The notes: generated from the letters alone by a model not told the origin. A stretch of DNA of 6,621 nucleotides from JBAPRR01 sp049281195 (GCA_049281195.1 JBAPRR010000456.1:1-6621); one strand, 5' to 3'. Shown: positions 1-6,293, counted from the stretch's first letter. Numbers and translations: made by a program.

Positions 1-70
1 AGCTCGACTGCGAGTGATCAATGGCACCGCAACGGAGGTGGACCTGGCAGAGCTCGCCGACGTCAGTTAG
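1..70 (+). CDS. C-terminal end of an unidentified protein (partial at window edge)
   Basis: The frame starting at base 2 is open from the window edge and reads ARLRVINGTATEVDLAEL, then ADVS and a TAG stop at 68-70. The codons are ordinary high-GC actinobacterial ones (GTG, ATC, GAC, CTG, CTC, GCC), and the stop falls only 4 bases before the stop of the convergent lipoprotein gene, so this is probably the tail of a real gene. The piece is too short to assign a family. No terminator hairpin is visible in the tiny gap between the two genes. Confidence 0.5.
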   Translation, partial: ARLRVINGTATEVDLAELADVS

Positions 71-74
71 AACT

Positions 75-530
75 TCATTCAGAGATTGATGTGGTGGTCG
101 TCATACACCACGCGTCTGGACATGGCCAGATACTCACCTTGAGGTTTGATGTGCCGAGCTCCGTCACCGCTACGAGTGAGGTTGGAGTTTCGGACAGCAG
201 GCCTGCAAATGAGGTACCACCAGACGCGGGAAAACGGGCCAGCAGGGCGGTGTTGATCTGGTCGGGGCTGACCTGGCTCAAAACGGTGTGGTCGAAATGG
301 GAGACGATCTCACCTTGGGAAAGAGGGAGGTCAGCGACCGCACCGAGGAACCACTTGAGCTGTGATCCGGGTGGGGTCTTCGGGATGGTCGTGGAGATGA
401 ACATAGAAGGGGAGTTTGCTGTGGCCGGGGGCGATTCGGATTTCGAGCCTCCACACGACGTGAGCAACAGAGCAATGACACCCGTCACCGTTGCCGCAGT
501 CCACCTCGCTTTAACCGCTCGGGCAATCAA
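75..530 (-). CDS. Lipoprotein with a Cpe/LpqF N-terminal-type domain
   Basis: A 151-residue secreted lipoprotein. Basic residues (R4, K7, R9) precede a hydrophobic stretch at 11-24 and a lipobox LTSC with the modified cysteine at residue 26. A low-complexity Ser/Pro/Thr linker follows to about residue 52. Residues ~53-140 (PPGSQLKWFLGAV, then LSQGEIVSHFDHTVLSQVSPDQIN, then an FAGLLSETPTSLVAV strand) resemble, from memory, the N-terminal domain of LpqF/Cpe-type serine hydrolases, in which it precedes a beta-lactamase-like domain. That catalytic domain is absent here, so no enzyme activity is proposed; the C-terminus has two cysteines (WPCPDAWC). The start is TTG at 530, the only start codon after the upstream in-frame stop that leaves a full signal peptide; its ribosome site (GGGAAG) is weak. 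It lies 66 bases downstream of the M48 protease on the same strand, probably as the second gene of an operon. Confidence 0.75.
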   Translation of the reverse strand: MIARAVKARWTAATVTGVIALLLTSCGGSKSESPPATANSPSMFISTTIPKTPPGSQLKWFLGAVADLPLSQGEIVSHFDHTVLSQVSPDQINTALLARFPASGGTSFAGLLSETPTSLVAVTELGTSNLKVSIWPCPDAWCMTTTTSISE

Positions 531-596
531 TGTTGGTACTTCCCGCGTCTGGAGAGTGGATCTCGCCTATGGCTGCGGTGATCGAAATGCGAGCAG

Positions 597-1607
597 CTAT
601 TCATCCCAGTCTTCGGAGTCCTGCTCCTGACGCCTTTCGGGTCGGGTCCGCTTGAGCCACTCATCGAACTGGCCGACCATCTTCTGAACCCCTCCGGTGG
701 CGCGCTCGAGCACCTGCGTGAAGCGTTCCTTGTAGTGGGTTGCGGCTGCCTCGAATTCGCTCGAAGGCGCAGCCTCCTCACCTCTGCGCACATAGTTTCC
801 GCTCCGGATGCGGTCGAAGTCTCCTGCACTCACCCAGTTGATCAGTTCGCGCACGCGCCGAACTGCGAAGGGATGAGTCATCCCCAGCTCCACCCAGGCC
901 CGGCTCCACCTGGCGAAAAGATCATCCTCTTCGTGGTACTCAGTGGCTTGGGTTATGAACGCGTCGAGGTTCATTCCCGGGAGTGCCCCACCGGCCATGC
1001 GCATGAGGACGCGACAAACGACGAGGGGATCCGCCATCACAAGTGCCCCGGCGCGGTCGCTCGAGAGCTCCGCTGTCCGCGACCACTCCAACAGAACGGT
1101 GTACAGAGCGCGCACCGGAAGTCCCGAAAGTGAGGTCGGGACCGAGCCCCGCAAAAAGCGCGACAGGAGAACCAGGGCGGTCGTGTAGTAGTAGTGCTCA
1201 GATAGAACGTGGCCAAGCTCGTGGCCGAGGACGCTTTTGATCTCATCGTGATCGTATGAACCGGCGAGGCCGGAGGCGATTATCACCAGGGGCCGCTTAG
1301 CACCGACCGTCATCGCGTTGGCCATCGGGGTCTGAGTCACGTAGAACTCGGGTGCCTCGATGTCAAGTATGTACGCCGCGGATCTGTATCCACCCCACAG
1401 GTCAGGGATCTGGTTTTCGCCGACACGCACAGCATTTCCGACCAGGATCTGCCGGAATCGGCGTTCATGGGCCACATCGGTCAGCCGCTTGATTACGACG
1501 TCCATCAGCGGAACTGCGTGAAGCGCAGAGGTGGCGGCGCGATCAGCTGGGTGCTCATACGCCTTGGAGCTGATTCGCTCGTAGCGGAATGTAGGAGCCA
1601 GGGTCAC
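597..1607 (-). CDS. M48-family zinc metalloprotease (HtpX-like peptidase domain)
   Basis: A 336-residue zinc-dependent endopeptidase. The zinc site is clear: HELGH at residues 129-133 within LGHELGHVLSEH supplies two histidine ligands and the catalytic Glu130. The third ligand is Glu180 in the downstream SRTAELSSDRAG motif, the usual M48 arrangement. The N-terminal block (SSKAYEHPADRAA) is typical of an actinobacterial M48 subgroup. The C-terminus is charged and acidic (EDWDE). No classic HtpX transmembrane pair is seen; only residues ~141-153 are moderately hydrophobic, so a cytosolic or membrane-peripheral location is likely. A longer reading from GTG at 1634 is possible, but GGGAGGACAGA directly before GTG at 1607 is a strong ribosome site with correct spacing, and MTLAPTF is a natural N-terminus. 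It is probably co-transcribed with the downstream lipoprotein gene. Substrate unknown; members often act in envelope protein quality control. Confidence 0.9.
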   Translation of the reverse strand: MTLAPTFRYERISSKAYEHPADRAATSALHAVPLMDVVIKRLTDVAHERRFRQILVGNAVRVGENQIPDLWGGYRSAAYILDIEAPEFYVTQTPMANAMTVGAKRPLVIIASGLAGSYDHDEIKSVLGHELGHVLSEHYYYTTALVLLSRFLRGSVPTSLSGLPVRALYTVLLEWSRTAELSSDRAGALVMADPLVVCRVLMRMAGGALPGMNLDAFITQATEYHEEDDLFARWSRAWVELGMTHPFAVRRVRELINWVSAGDFDRIRSGNYVRRGEEAAPSSEFEAAATHYKERFTQVLERATGGVQKMVGQFDEWLKRTRPERRQEQDSEDWDE

Positions 1608-1618
1608 TCTGTCCTCCC
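1608..1618 (-). promoter_or_regulatory. Strong ribosome binding site deciding the protease start
   Basis: On the - strand the bases read GGGAGGACAGA directly before GTG at 1607. This near-perfect Shine-Dalgarno sequence with ~5-6 base spacing favours 1607 over the more upstream GTG at 1634, which has no comparable site. Confidence 0.75.
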
Positions 1619-1794
1619 AAGTCGAGTGGGGCACACGCTAGGGCCCTTTGGCGATGTTGGGAGTAATGACGTTCCGCTTCGTCGCTTCGGCTCGGACAAA
1701 TCGAAAATGCAGCCGTACACCAGGGGGGAAATTGGGGCGACAAAGGAGAAGAAGATTGCTGTTCTCGCCGCCGTGATCAATATAGCTGCCAAAA

Positions 1795-1813
1795 CGCGTT
1801 TGCGGCAAGACCC
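1795..1813 (+). promoter_or_regulatory. Candidate rifamycin-associated element (RAE)
   Basis: The bases read CGCGTTTGCGGCAAGACCC. From memory, the RAE of actinomycete rifamycin-resistance genes (rph, arr, rox, helR) is a 19-base imperfect inverted repeat close to GGGGCTTGCGGCAAGGCCC. This site matches at about 15 of 19 positions, including the whole TTGCGGCAAG core and the CCC end. The central palindrome TTGC-G-GCAA is perfect; the left arm is degenerate. It lies 54 bases before the ATG of a Rox-like monooxygenase, which is where such an element is expected. The match is to a remembered consensus, not a search result. Confidence 0.65.
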
Positions 1814-1830
1814 TGGGGGTGCTGCAGAAT
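1800..1830 (+). promoter_or_regulatory. Possible promoter of the monooxygenase gene overlapping the RAE
   Basis: TTGCGG at 1800-1805, inside the RAE core, could serve as a -35 box. CAGAAT at 1825-1830, 19 bases further on, resembles a -10 box (4 of 6 to TATAAT). Transcription would then begin near 1837 with a leader of about 30 bases. Both boxes are weak and the spacing is long, so this is inference from position and partial matches. Confidence 0.3.
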
Positions 1831-1867
1831 CACCGCTCGAAGTCACTACTCGAGGAGATGGGGGGAT

Positions 1868-3325
1868 ATGACCGGACATGATGTGGTGATCGCCGGAGGT
1901 GGCCCGACAGGGATGATGTTGGCGGCAGAGTTGGCGCTGGCGAAGGTGGACGTCGCGATCGTGGAGCAACGGCCCGACCATGTGCTCGTAGGTTCACGCG
2001 CCGGCGGGATTCACTCGCGCACGATCGAAGTTCTGGAACAGCGCGGCGTCGCAGATCGGTTCCTGGCGGAAGGTCAGGTGGCTCAAGCCGCAATGATCGG
2101 CACGACCGTGCTGGACATGAGCGACTTTCCGACCCGTCATCCTTATTCGCTCGGGATCTGGCAGAACCAGATCGAGCGGATCATGGCCGCCTGGATCGAC
2201 GAGTTGCCGGTGCAGATCTACTACGGACGCCAGGTGATTGGTTTTGCGCAGGACGATTCCGGTGTTGACGTCGAGGTGTCCGAAGCCGAGTCGCTGCGGG
2301 CCCGGTACCTCGTCGGGAGTGACGGTGGACGCAGCGTTATCCGCAAAGCAGCGGGAATCGAGTTTCCAGGCCTGGAGCCGACGAAGAGCAACCTGATCGC
2401 CGAGGTAGAGGTGACTGAGGAAACGCCGCGGGGCATTCGTCAAGACGCTGTCGGCGTCCATGGCCTACACAGGTTGGAGGACGGACGAACAGTGCGCGTC
2501 GTCGTGACCGAACAGCAGCTCGGGCCTAGCACTGAGCCCACTCTGGGCGATCTGAGCGCCGCGCTTATTGCCGTGTTCGGCACCGATTTCGGAATCCATA
2601 GTCCCACCTGGATCTCGAGGTTCACCGACATGACACGTCAGGCCGCGACCTATCGCGCCGGACGAGTCCTCCTTGCAGGTGACTCGGCCCACGTGCACTA
2701 CCCGGCCGGCGGACAGGGCATCAGCCTCGGCATTCAGGATGCAGTGAACCTTGGATGGAAGCTGGCTCAGGTCGTGAACGGGACATCGCCGAACAGCCTT
2801 CTGGATACATATGAAGACGAACGGCACCCGGTCGCTGCCCGCGCGCTCAAGCACACCTTGGCTTTGGGCGTGCTCCAGAGGGGGGACGAGCGCCACAAGG
2901 CCCTGGCCGATTTGGTGTCGGAGTTGGCGGTCATGGATGAGCCTCGCAATCTGCTCGCCGGAATCGTTTCCGGGCTCGACATTCACTACGAGTTTGGCGA
3001 GGGCCACCTGCTGCTCGGACGCCGCATCCCCGATCTGGATCTCGTGACCGCCGACGGCCCGTTGCGGTTGTTCACCCTGTTGCACGACGCCAAGGCGCTT
3101 CTTCTCAACCTGGGTCACCCCGGCAGCTTTGACATCGCATCGTGGGCCGACCGGGTCCAGCTGATCGAGGCTCGATATGAAGGCCGGTGGGAACTGCCGC
3201 TACTGGGCGACGTGTCCGCTCCGACCGCTGTTTTGATCCGACCCGACGGATATGTTGCCTGGGTGGGGGAGGGAACGGATGCGGGGCTGCGTGACGCGCT
3301 TACAACCTGGTTCGGAAATCCATGA
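1868..3325 (+). CDS. Class A FAD-dependent monooxygenase, rifampicin-monooxygenase (Rox)-like
   Basis: A 485-residue NAD(P)H- and FAD-dependent aromatic hydroxylase of the PheA/TfdB/Rox group, expected to be cytosolic. FAD-binding signatures appear in order: GGGPTG at residues 10-15 (GxGxxG), Glu33 at the end of strand 2 (IVEQR), the DG motif at 149-155 (VGSDGGR), and the GD motif at 268-275 (LLAGDSAH) followed by AGGQGISLGIQDAVNLGWKL. The C-terminal ~110 residues (LLGRRIPDLDL to RPDGYVAWVGEG, WFG) form the thioredoxin-like tail typical of the group. Blocks such as FGTDFGIHSPTWISRF and LLDTYEDERHPVAA closely recall actinomycete Rox/RIFMO, which inactivate rifampicin. Differences near the flavin (HYPAGGQGIS against the HPPTGGQGLN I recall for Rox) could mean another substrate. 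The ATG at 1868 follows a purine-rich GAGGAGATGGGGGG. A candidate RAE upstream suggests rifamycin-responsive control. The gene appears to stand alone. Confidence 0.88.
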   Translation: MTGHDVVIAGGGPTGMMLAAELALAKVDVAIVEQRPDHVLVGSRAGGIHSRTIEVLEQRGVADRFLAEGQVAQAAMIGTTVLDMSDFPTRHPYSLGIWQNQIERIMAAWIDELPVQIYYGRQVIGFAQDDSGVDVEVSEAESLRARYLVGSDGGRSVIRKAAGIEFPGLEPTKSNLIAEVEVTEETPRGIRQDAVGVHGLHRLEDGRTVRVVVTEQQLGPSTEPTLGDLSAALIAVFGTDFGIHSPTWISRFTDMTRQAATYRAGRVLLAGDSAHVHYPAGGQGISLGIQDAVNLGWKLAQVVNGTSPNSLLDTYEDERHPVAARALKHTLALGVLQRGDERHKALADLVSELAVMDEPRNLLAGIVSGLDIHYEFGEGHLLLGRRIPDLDLVTADGPLRLFTLLHDAKALLLNLGHPGSFDIASWADRVQLIEARYEGRWELPLLGDVSAPTAVLIRPDGYVAWVGEGTDAGLRDALTTWFGNP

Positions 3326-3333
3326 CGTGACGC

Positions 3334-3356
3334 GATTTTTCGCCGGCACGAAAATC
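3334..3356. terminator. Possible weak bidirectional terminator between convergent genes
   Basis: Only 29 bases separate the stops of the monooxygenase and the beta-helix protein. The sequence GATTTTTCG-CCGGCA-CGAAAATC is an inverted repeat: GATTTT and CG pair with CG and AAAATC, with one bulged T. It is AT-rich, so the stem is weak, but it could end transcription from both sides. Confidence 0.35.
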
Positions 3357-3873
3357 AGTCCAAACGGCGCATGCCGGTAACGTACCGTGCTCCATTCTCG
3401 ATATAGATCTTGGCCATCAACTGGATTAATCCGGGATCGGACCGGTTCTCCTTGATGGTCGCGGGAACACCCACTGCCAGAGATCTTGCCGGTACCCGCA
3501 TGTCGTTCGTGACCACCGCGCCGGCTCCGACCGTTGCTCCAGTCTCGACGACAGCGCGATGCAGAACGACGGAGCCGACGCCTATGAGCACGCCATCGTC
3601 GATCGTGCATCCTTCGAGGTGGGCCAAATGCCCGATAACCACGTTGTCCCCGATAGCGGTGGACAAGTCATTGGTGGCATGTATCACGGCGCCATCTTGA
3701 ACATTGGAGCCAGAGCCGATGGTGATGGCGCCGTAATCACCTCTCACTACAGCCTGCGGCCACACGCTCGCTTGTGGACCGAGTGTGACATTGCCGATAA
3801 CCGTCGCCTGGGGATGGATGAACGCAGTGGGGTGGACGTCAGGCTCCTGATCGCCGATGGCGTAGATGGCCAT
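3355..3873 (-). CDS. Gamma-carbonic-anhydrase-like left-handed beta-helix protein
   Basis: A 172-residue LbetaH (hexapeptide repeat) protein of the gamma carbonic anhydrase/PaaY/YrdA family, expected to be a cytosolic trimer. Regular hexapeptide turns run from ~residue 16 to 138 (ATVIGNVTLG, ITIGSG, VLIGVGSVVL, ATVGAGAVV), then a C-terminal helix. Family landmarks are present: VVRGD (Arg44, Asp46), NVQDGAVIH (Gln59, Asp60, His65) and GHLAHLEGC at 81-89. Zinc ligands would be His65 and His82, but the third, normally a His five residues after the second, is Glu87; a nearby His85 is out of register. Carbonic anhydrase activity is therefore doubtful; an acyltransferase-like, thioesterase-like or structural role is equally possible. 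ATG at 3873 follows GCGAGGAG with good spacing. The gene converges on the monooxygenase and is divergent from the RidA-like gene. Confidence 0.85.
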   Translation of the reverse strand: MAIYAIGDQEPDVHPTAFIHPQATVIGNVTLGPQASVWPQAVVRGDYGAITIGSGSNVQDGAVIHATNDLSTAIGDNVVIGHLAHLEGCTIDDGVLIGVGSVVLHRAVVETGATVGAGAVVTNDMRVPARSLAVGVPATIKENRSDPGLIQLMAKIYIENGARYVTGMRRLD

Positions 3874-4019
3874 TGCATCTCCTCGCTTTTTCGGGTTGAG
3901 ACCTGAACCTACCGGCGACCAGCCGCACGATCACGTTTCGTTGAGTGACGCCTGGTGGCTTGGACCCGGAGGCGACGGATTGAAGAACGCGGCCAACAGA
4001 GCATGGAAGGCTGATCCCT
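3874..4019. promoter_or_regulatory. Divergent intergenic region between the beta-helix and RidA-like genes
   Basis: These 146 bases must hold both start regions. On the - strand TAGGTT (3909-3914) fits a TANNNT -10 box about 35-40 bases before the beta-helix gene, but no clear -35 partner was found. On the + strand GGAAGG at 4005-4010 is the likely ribosome site of the RidA-like gene, nine bases before its GTG. No convincing + strand promoter or operator palindrome was seen. Confidence 0.3.
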
Positions 4020-4478
4020 GTGATCACGCAACGCCTGAGCGAACTCGGAATTCGACTTCCGCCCGTTTCCCGGCCGGTGGGGAATTATCTCTCCTGCGTC
4101 ATTGATGGTGACGTCGTCCATGTCGGGGGTCACGGCCCGGTCGACGGTGACCGCGTGATTCGGGGCAAGGTTGGACGGGACCTCACGCTTGAGCAGGGAC
4201 GCGATGCGGCCCGGGTGACGGCTTTATCGATTCTCGCAACGCTCCACGCAGAGCTGGGAACTCTCGATCGGATCGTCCGCATTCTCAAGGTCTTCGGGAT
4301 GGTCAACGTCGCCCCTGGGTTCAATCAGACGCCGGCGGTGCTCGACGGATGTTCGAACCTGCTGACCGAAGTCTTCGGCGACGCCGGTCGACACACCCGT
4401 AGCGCCGTTGGCCTCGCGGAACTTCCGTTCGACATCGCCGTAGAGATCGAGATGACGATCCGACTCACGTCCGGCTGA
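4020..4478 (+). CDS. RidA/YjgF/YER057c/UK114-family protein
   Basis: A 152-residue single-domain Rid-superfamily protein, expected to be a cytosolic trimer with active sites between subunits. Archetypal RidA hydrolyses reactive enamine/imine intermediates from PLP enzymes; this sequence is closer to the YjgF-like subgroup with the opening RLSELGIRLPP and the block PVGNY, whose reactions are poorly defined. Visible features are GGHGPVDGD (36-44), GKVGRDLTLEQGRDAAR (49-65), the helix ALSILATLHAELG and VNVAPGFNQTPAVLDG. The C-terminal signature HTRSAVGLAELP contains Arg127, which corresponds to the substrate-carboxylate-binding arginine of RidA, and Glu134. The start is GTG at 4020; an ATG at 4003 hits a stop within three codons and is excluded. 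No neighbouring PLP enzyme indicates a substrate. Confidence 0.87.
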   Translation: MITQRLSELGIRLPPVSRPVGNYLSCVIDGDVVHVGGHGPVDGDRVIRGKVGRDLTLEQGRDAARVTALSILATLHAELGTLDRIVRILKVFGMVNVAPGFNQTPAVLDGCSNLLTEVFGDAGRHTRSAVGLAELPFDIAVEIEMTIRLTSG

Positions 4479-4643
4479 AGTCTCTTCGAGCCGTGGATCG
4501 GTTCGGCGAGAAACCCCGCGTTCTACGGTCTTTGGTGCGGACTGGCACATGGCTTCGACCGTTCCAGGTCACGAATAGGCCGACGACGAGCGCCGACGCC
4601 GTGATCGTGGAAAAATGCCCCGATCGGTGCCGTCTCCGTAGCC
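4479..4643. other. Intergenic stretch without a recognised element
   Basis: The 165 bases between the RidA-like gene and the broken regulator hold no convincing gene, terminator or promoter. A short inverted repeat, GATCG...CGATC at about 4604-4626 with a 13-base loop, is too small to interpret. No clear ribosome site precedes either candidate start of the regulator. Confidence 0.3.
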
Positions 4644-5504
4644 ATGCAGGCCGGGGCCACGATGCCTGTCACGAACGAGGTTGACCCAACGGACCTTGGA
4701 CGTGATCGAGGGCTAGTACTGCGCCCTGAGATCGCCTCGTCGTGGAGGCGCTCTACATCGTCGGGCCTCGCGCCCGACCGTTTCTTCGTCCCCGAGCGCG
4801 AACCCGATCTGGAGTCGCGGCTCGTGCAAGCCGGCCGCCCGGTGGTAAGTCGCATCGCGGCTGACCTGGCCGACCTCGACCTATCGGTGATCCTCACCGA
4901 CGCCGCGGCGAACGTGCTCGTGCGTGCCGATGGAAGCCGGTCGATCAGTACCCTGCTCGACCAAGTCTCGCTCGGCCCCGGCTACGCCTACGCCTAGGAC
5001 AATGTCGGCACCAATGCAATTGGGACGGCGTTGGCGATGGGCTCTCCCACGCTGATCATGGGACGCGAGCACTTCGCAAATGTACTCACGAGGCTGAGCT
5101 GTGCCGCTGCCCCGATCGTGGACCCTGTGAACCTGGCGGTGGTGGGTGCGCTCGATCTGACATCCGCCGCCGACGATGCCAGCCCGCTCATGTTGGGCCT
5201 CGCCCGGAGTGGTGCACGCGAGATCGAACAGCGCATGGGAGCGGCAATGTCCCTGGCCCACGGGTCGGTCCCCGCGGTGTGGAAAGAGTGGCAGCTACTG
5301 ACCTCGGCCGAGCGAGATGTCGCCGAACTGGTGAGCACCGGCCCGACCAACAAGCAGATCGGGGCAGCGTCGCACTGCTCGCCGTACACGGTCGACTCGC
5401 ACTTGCGAGCCATTTATCGCAAGCTCGGCGTTACCAGCGGCGCAGCTCTGGCCGGCCATGTGAGCCGTGTGTACGGAGGCTCCCAATTCGGAACGAACCA
5501 CTGA
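4644..5504 (+). pseudogene. GAF-domain LuxR-type transcriptional regulator, interrupted by an in-frame TAG
   Basis: One continuous frame of 286 codons encodes a two-domain regulator, broken by TAG at 4995-4997 (codon 118). The N-terminal part (LRPEIASSWRRSTSSG) is typical of this regulator type. A GAF sensor domain spans about residues 60-175 and is cut in LGPGYAYA-stop-DNVGTNAIGTAL, where relatives usually have Glu; one change GAG to TAG explains it. After the stop the domain continues normally (REHFANVL, CAAAPIVDP, VVGALDLTS). The LuxR-type DNA-binding helix-turn-helix is complete at ~219-269 (LTSAERDVAELV, TNKQIGAASHCSPYTVDSHL, IYRKLGV). Starts ATG 4644 and ATG 4662 are both possible; neither has a clear ribosome site. 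The stop should yield a truncated sensor fragment lacking the HTH, unless it is a sequencing error or is suppressed. The intact remaining frame indicates a very recent event. Target genes are unknown. Confidence 0.82.
4995..4997 (+). other. Premature in-frame TAG within the GAF domain
   Basis: The TAG sits between YAYA and DNVGTNAIG, with conserved GAF sequence in the same frame on both sides. No base is gained or lost. It is a single-codon lesion, most simply GAG to TAG. Confidence 0.85.
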
Positions 5505-5534
5505 GCGGAGTCCGCGGTTTCGGAGACGGAATCA

Positions 5535-6101
5535 TCACTTTTGCAAGACTGCCTCGACTTCGAGCGTGAGTGCGACCTTGTCGCTCAGCACCATCGCGTT
5601 GTTGGCCCCGGGGATCGGGCCGTTGTAACTGACACCGAAGTCCTGCCGATTGATCTCGGTGCTCGCGCTGAACCCTGCCCGCGTCCCGCCGTAGGGGTCG
5701 GGTGTAAAGCCGTTCACTTCCACGTCGAGTGTCACTGGCTTAGTGATCCCGCGGATGGTGAGTTCTCCATCGACGAGGAACTCACTGTTTTCGGTGCGTA
5801 CAGCAGTCGAGCTGAATGTGATGTTCGGAAAGTTGTCGACGTCCAGAAAGTCTGCCGAGCGAACATGGTTGTCGCGATTCGGTTCGTTCGTGTTGATTGA
5901 GGACGCATCAATCGTCACGGTCACCGACGCGCGGGCAGGGTCCTCTTCTGTGACGATAGTCCCGCTGAACCGGTCGAAACGGCCACGGACCTTGCTTACG
6001 ACCATGTGGCGCACCACGAAGGAAACCTCGGAGTGAACCGCATCGATCTCCCACGTTCCGGCGACGAATCCGGGAATCTCGACCACACTGCTCTCAGTCA
6101 T
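5535..6101 (-). CDS. YceI-family protein
   Basis: A 188-residue YceI-like domain protein. The family forms a lipocalin-like beta-barrel that binds isoprenoid or other lipid chains; the precise role in actinobacteria is unsettled. Nearly the whole protein is the domain: AGTWEIDAVHSEVSFVVRHM at the start, then VRGRFDRFSGTI, the helix block RDNHVRSADFLDV and NFPNITF, then VDGELTIRGITKPV, VNGFTPDPYGGTRAGFSA, INRQDFGV and a final strand LTLEVEAVLQK. There is no signal peptide, unlike the secreted proteobacterial members, so it is probably cytosolic. Two consecutive ATGs are available (6104 and 6101); AGAGGAGG lies only two bases from the first and five from the second, so 6101 is preferred. The stop of a short upstream VOC-like fragment overlaps the first ATG. 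The gene converges on the broken GAF-LuxR regulator with 30 bases between stops. Confidence 0.92.
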   Translation of the reverse strand: MTESSVVEIPGFVAGTWEIDAVHSEVSFVVRHMVVSKVRGRFDRFSGTIVTEEDPARASVTVTIDASSINTNEPNRDNHVRSADFLDVDNFPNITFSSTAVRTENSEFLVDGELTIRGITKPVTLDVEVNGFTPDPYGGTRAGFSASTEINRQDFGVSYNGPIPGANNAMVLSDKVALTLEVEAVLQK

Positions 6102-6103
6102 CA

Positions 6104-6289
6104 TTACCTCCTCTTTGGTTGAGCGATCGAAGCGATGCTCAGTTCGCTCGCTGGCGTTTCGGCGAACTCGATCACATTACCGGCGAGGTCCCGAGCAGCA
6201 GACTCGGCGCTACAGGGTCCCCGTGTCTCCCAGCCGCTCGGGCCCAGATCCGTCCTGATCTGCCGGTGGTCCATCACGAACCGGGTCCG
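6104..6289 (-). pseudogene. VOC/glyoxalase-like C-terminal remnant
   Basis: An open stretch bounded by TGA at 6292-6290 and TAA at 6106-6104 reads, from a GTG at 6277, 57 residues: MDHRQIRTDLGPSGWETRG, then SAARDLAGNVIEFAETPASEL and a basic end QPKRR. RDLAGNVIEF strongly resembles the final beta-strand motif RDPxGNxIEF of the vicinal oxygen chelate (glyoxalase/bleomycin-resistance) superfamily, where the Glu is a metal ligand. Everything N-terminal of about one third of a VOC domain is missing and there is no ribosome site for the GTG, so it is more likely a gene remnant than a working gene. Its stop overlaps the first yceI ATG (TAATG), the arrangement expected of a former or translationally coupled upstream gene. 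Confidence 0.45.
6107..6114 (-). promoter_or_regulatory. Ribosome binding site of yceI family gene
   Basis: On the - strand AGAGGAGG is followed by TAATGATG. Spacing fits the second ATG (6101) rather than the first (6104). The same bases encode the last Arg codons of the VOC-like remnant, whose TAA overlaps the first ATG. Confidence 0.7.
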
Positions 6290-6293
6290 TCAG

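Noticed and set aside
91..630. 179-residue + strand open frame opposite the lipoprotein gene
   Set aside because: It is antisense to a gene with clear signal peptide and lipobox, has no family features, and runs into the protease gene end.
1608..1634. Nine-residue N-terminal extension of the M48 protease from GTG 1634
   Set aside because: The extension codons contain the GGGAGGA ribosome site for GTG 1607, and homologs as remembered begin near MTLAPTF.
1708..1871. Small + strand frame (54 codons from ATG 1708) ending in ATGA overlap with the monooxygenase start, possible leader peptide
   Set aside because: The start has no ribosome site, the peptide has no recognisable features, and the frame runs through the RAE and the proposed promoter, so it would lie mostly outside the transcript.
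4995..4997. TAG read as pyrrolysine or as a programmed readthrough signal
   Set aside because: Actinobacteria of this type are not known to decode TAG, there is no evident downstream recoding structure, and the aligned position is normally Glu, so a point mutation is simpler.
5031..5504. Downstream half of the broken regulator as an independent LuxR-type gene starting at TTG 5031
   Set aside because: The start lies inside the GAF domain, lacks a good ribosome site, and the frame is continuous with the upstream half; it is a fragment of one gene.
5505..5534. GCGG-AGT-CCGC hairpin between the regulator and yceI stops as a terminator
   Set aside because: The stem is only four base pairs with no T-run; too weak to annotate.
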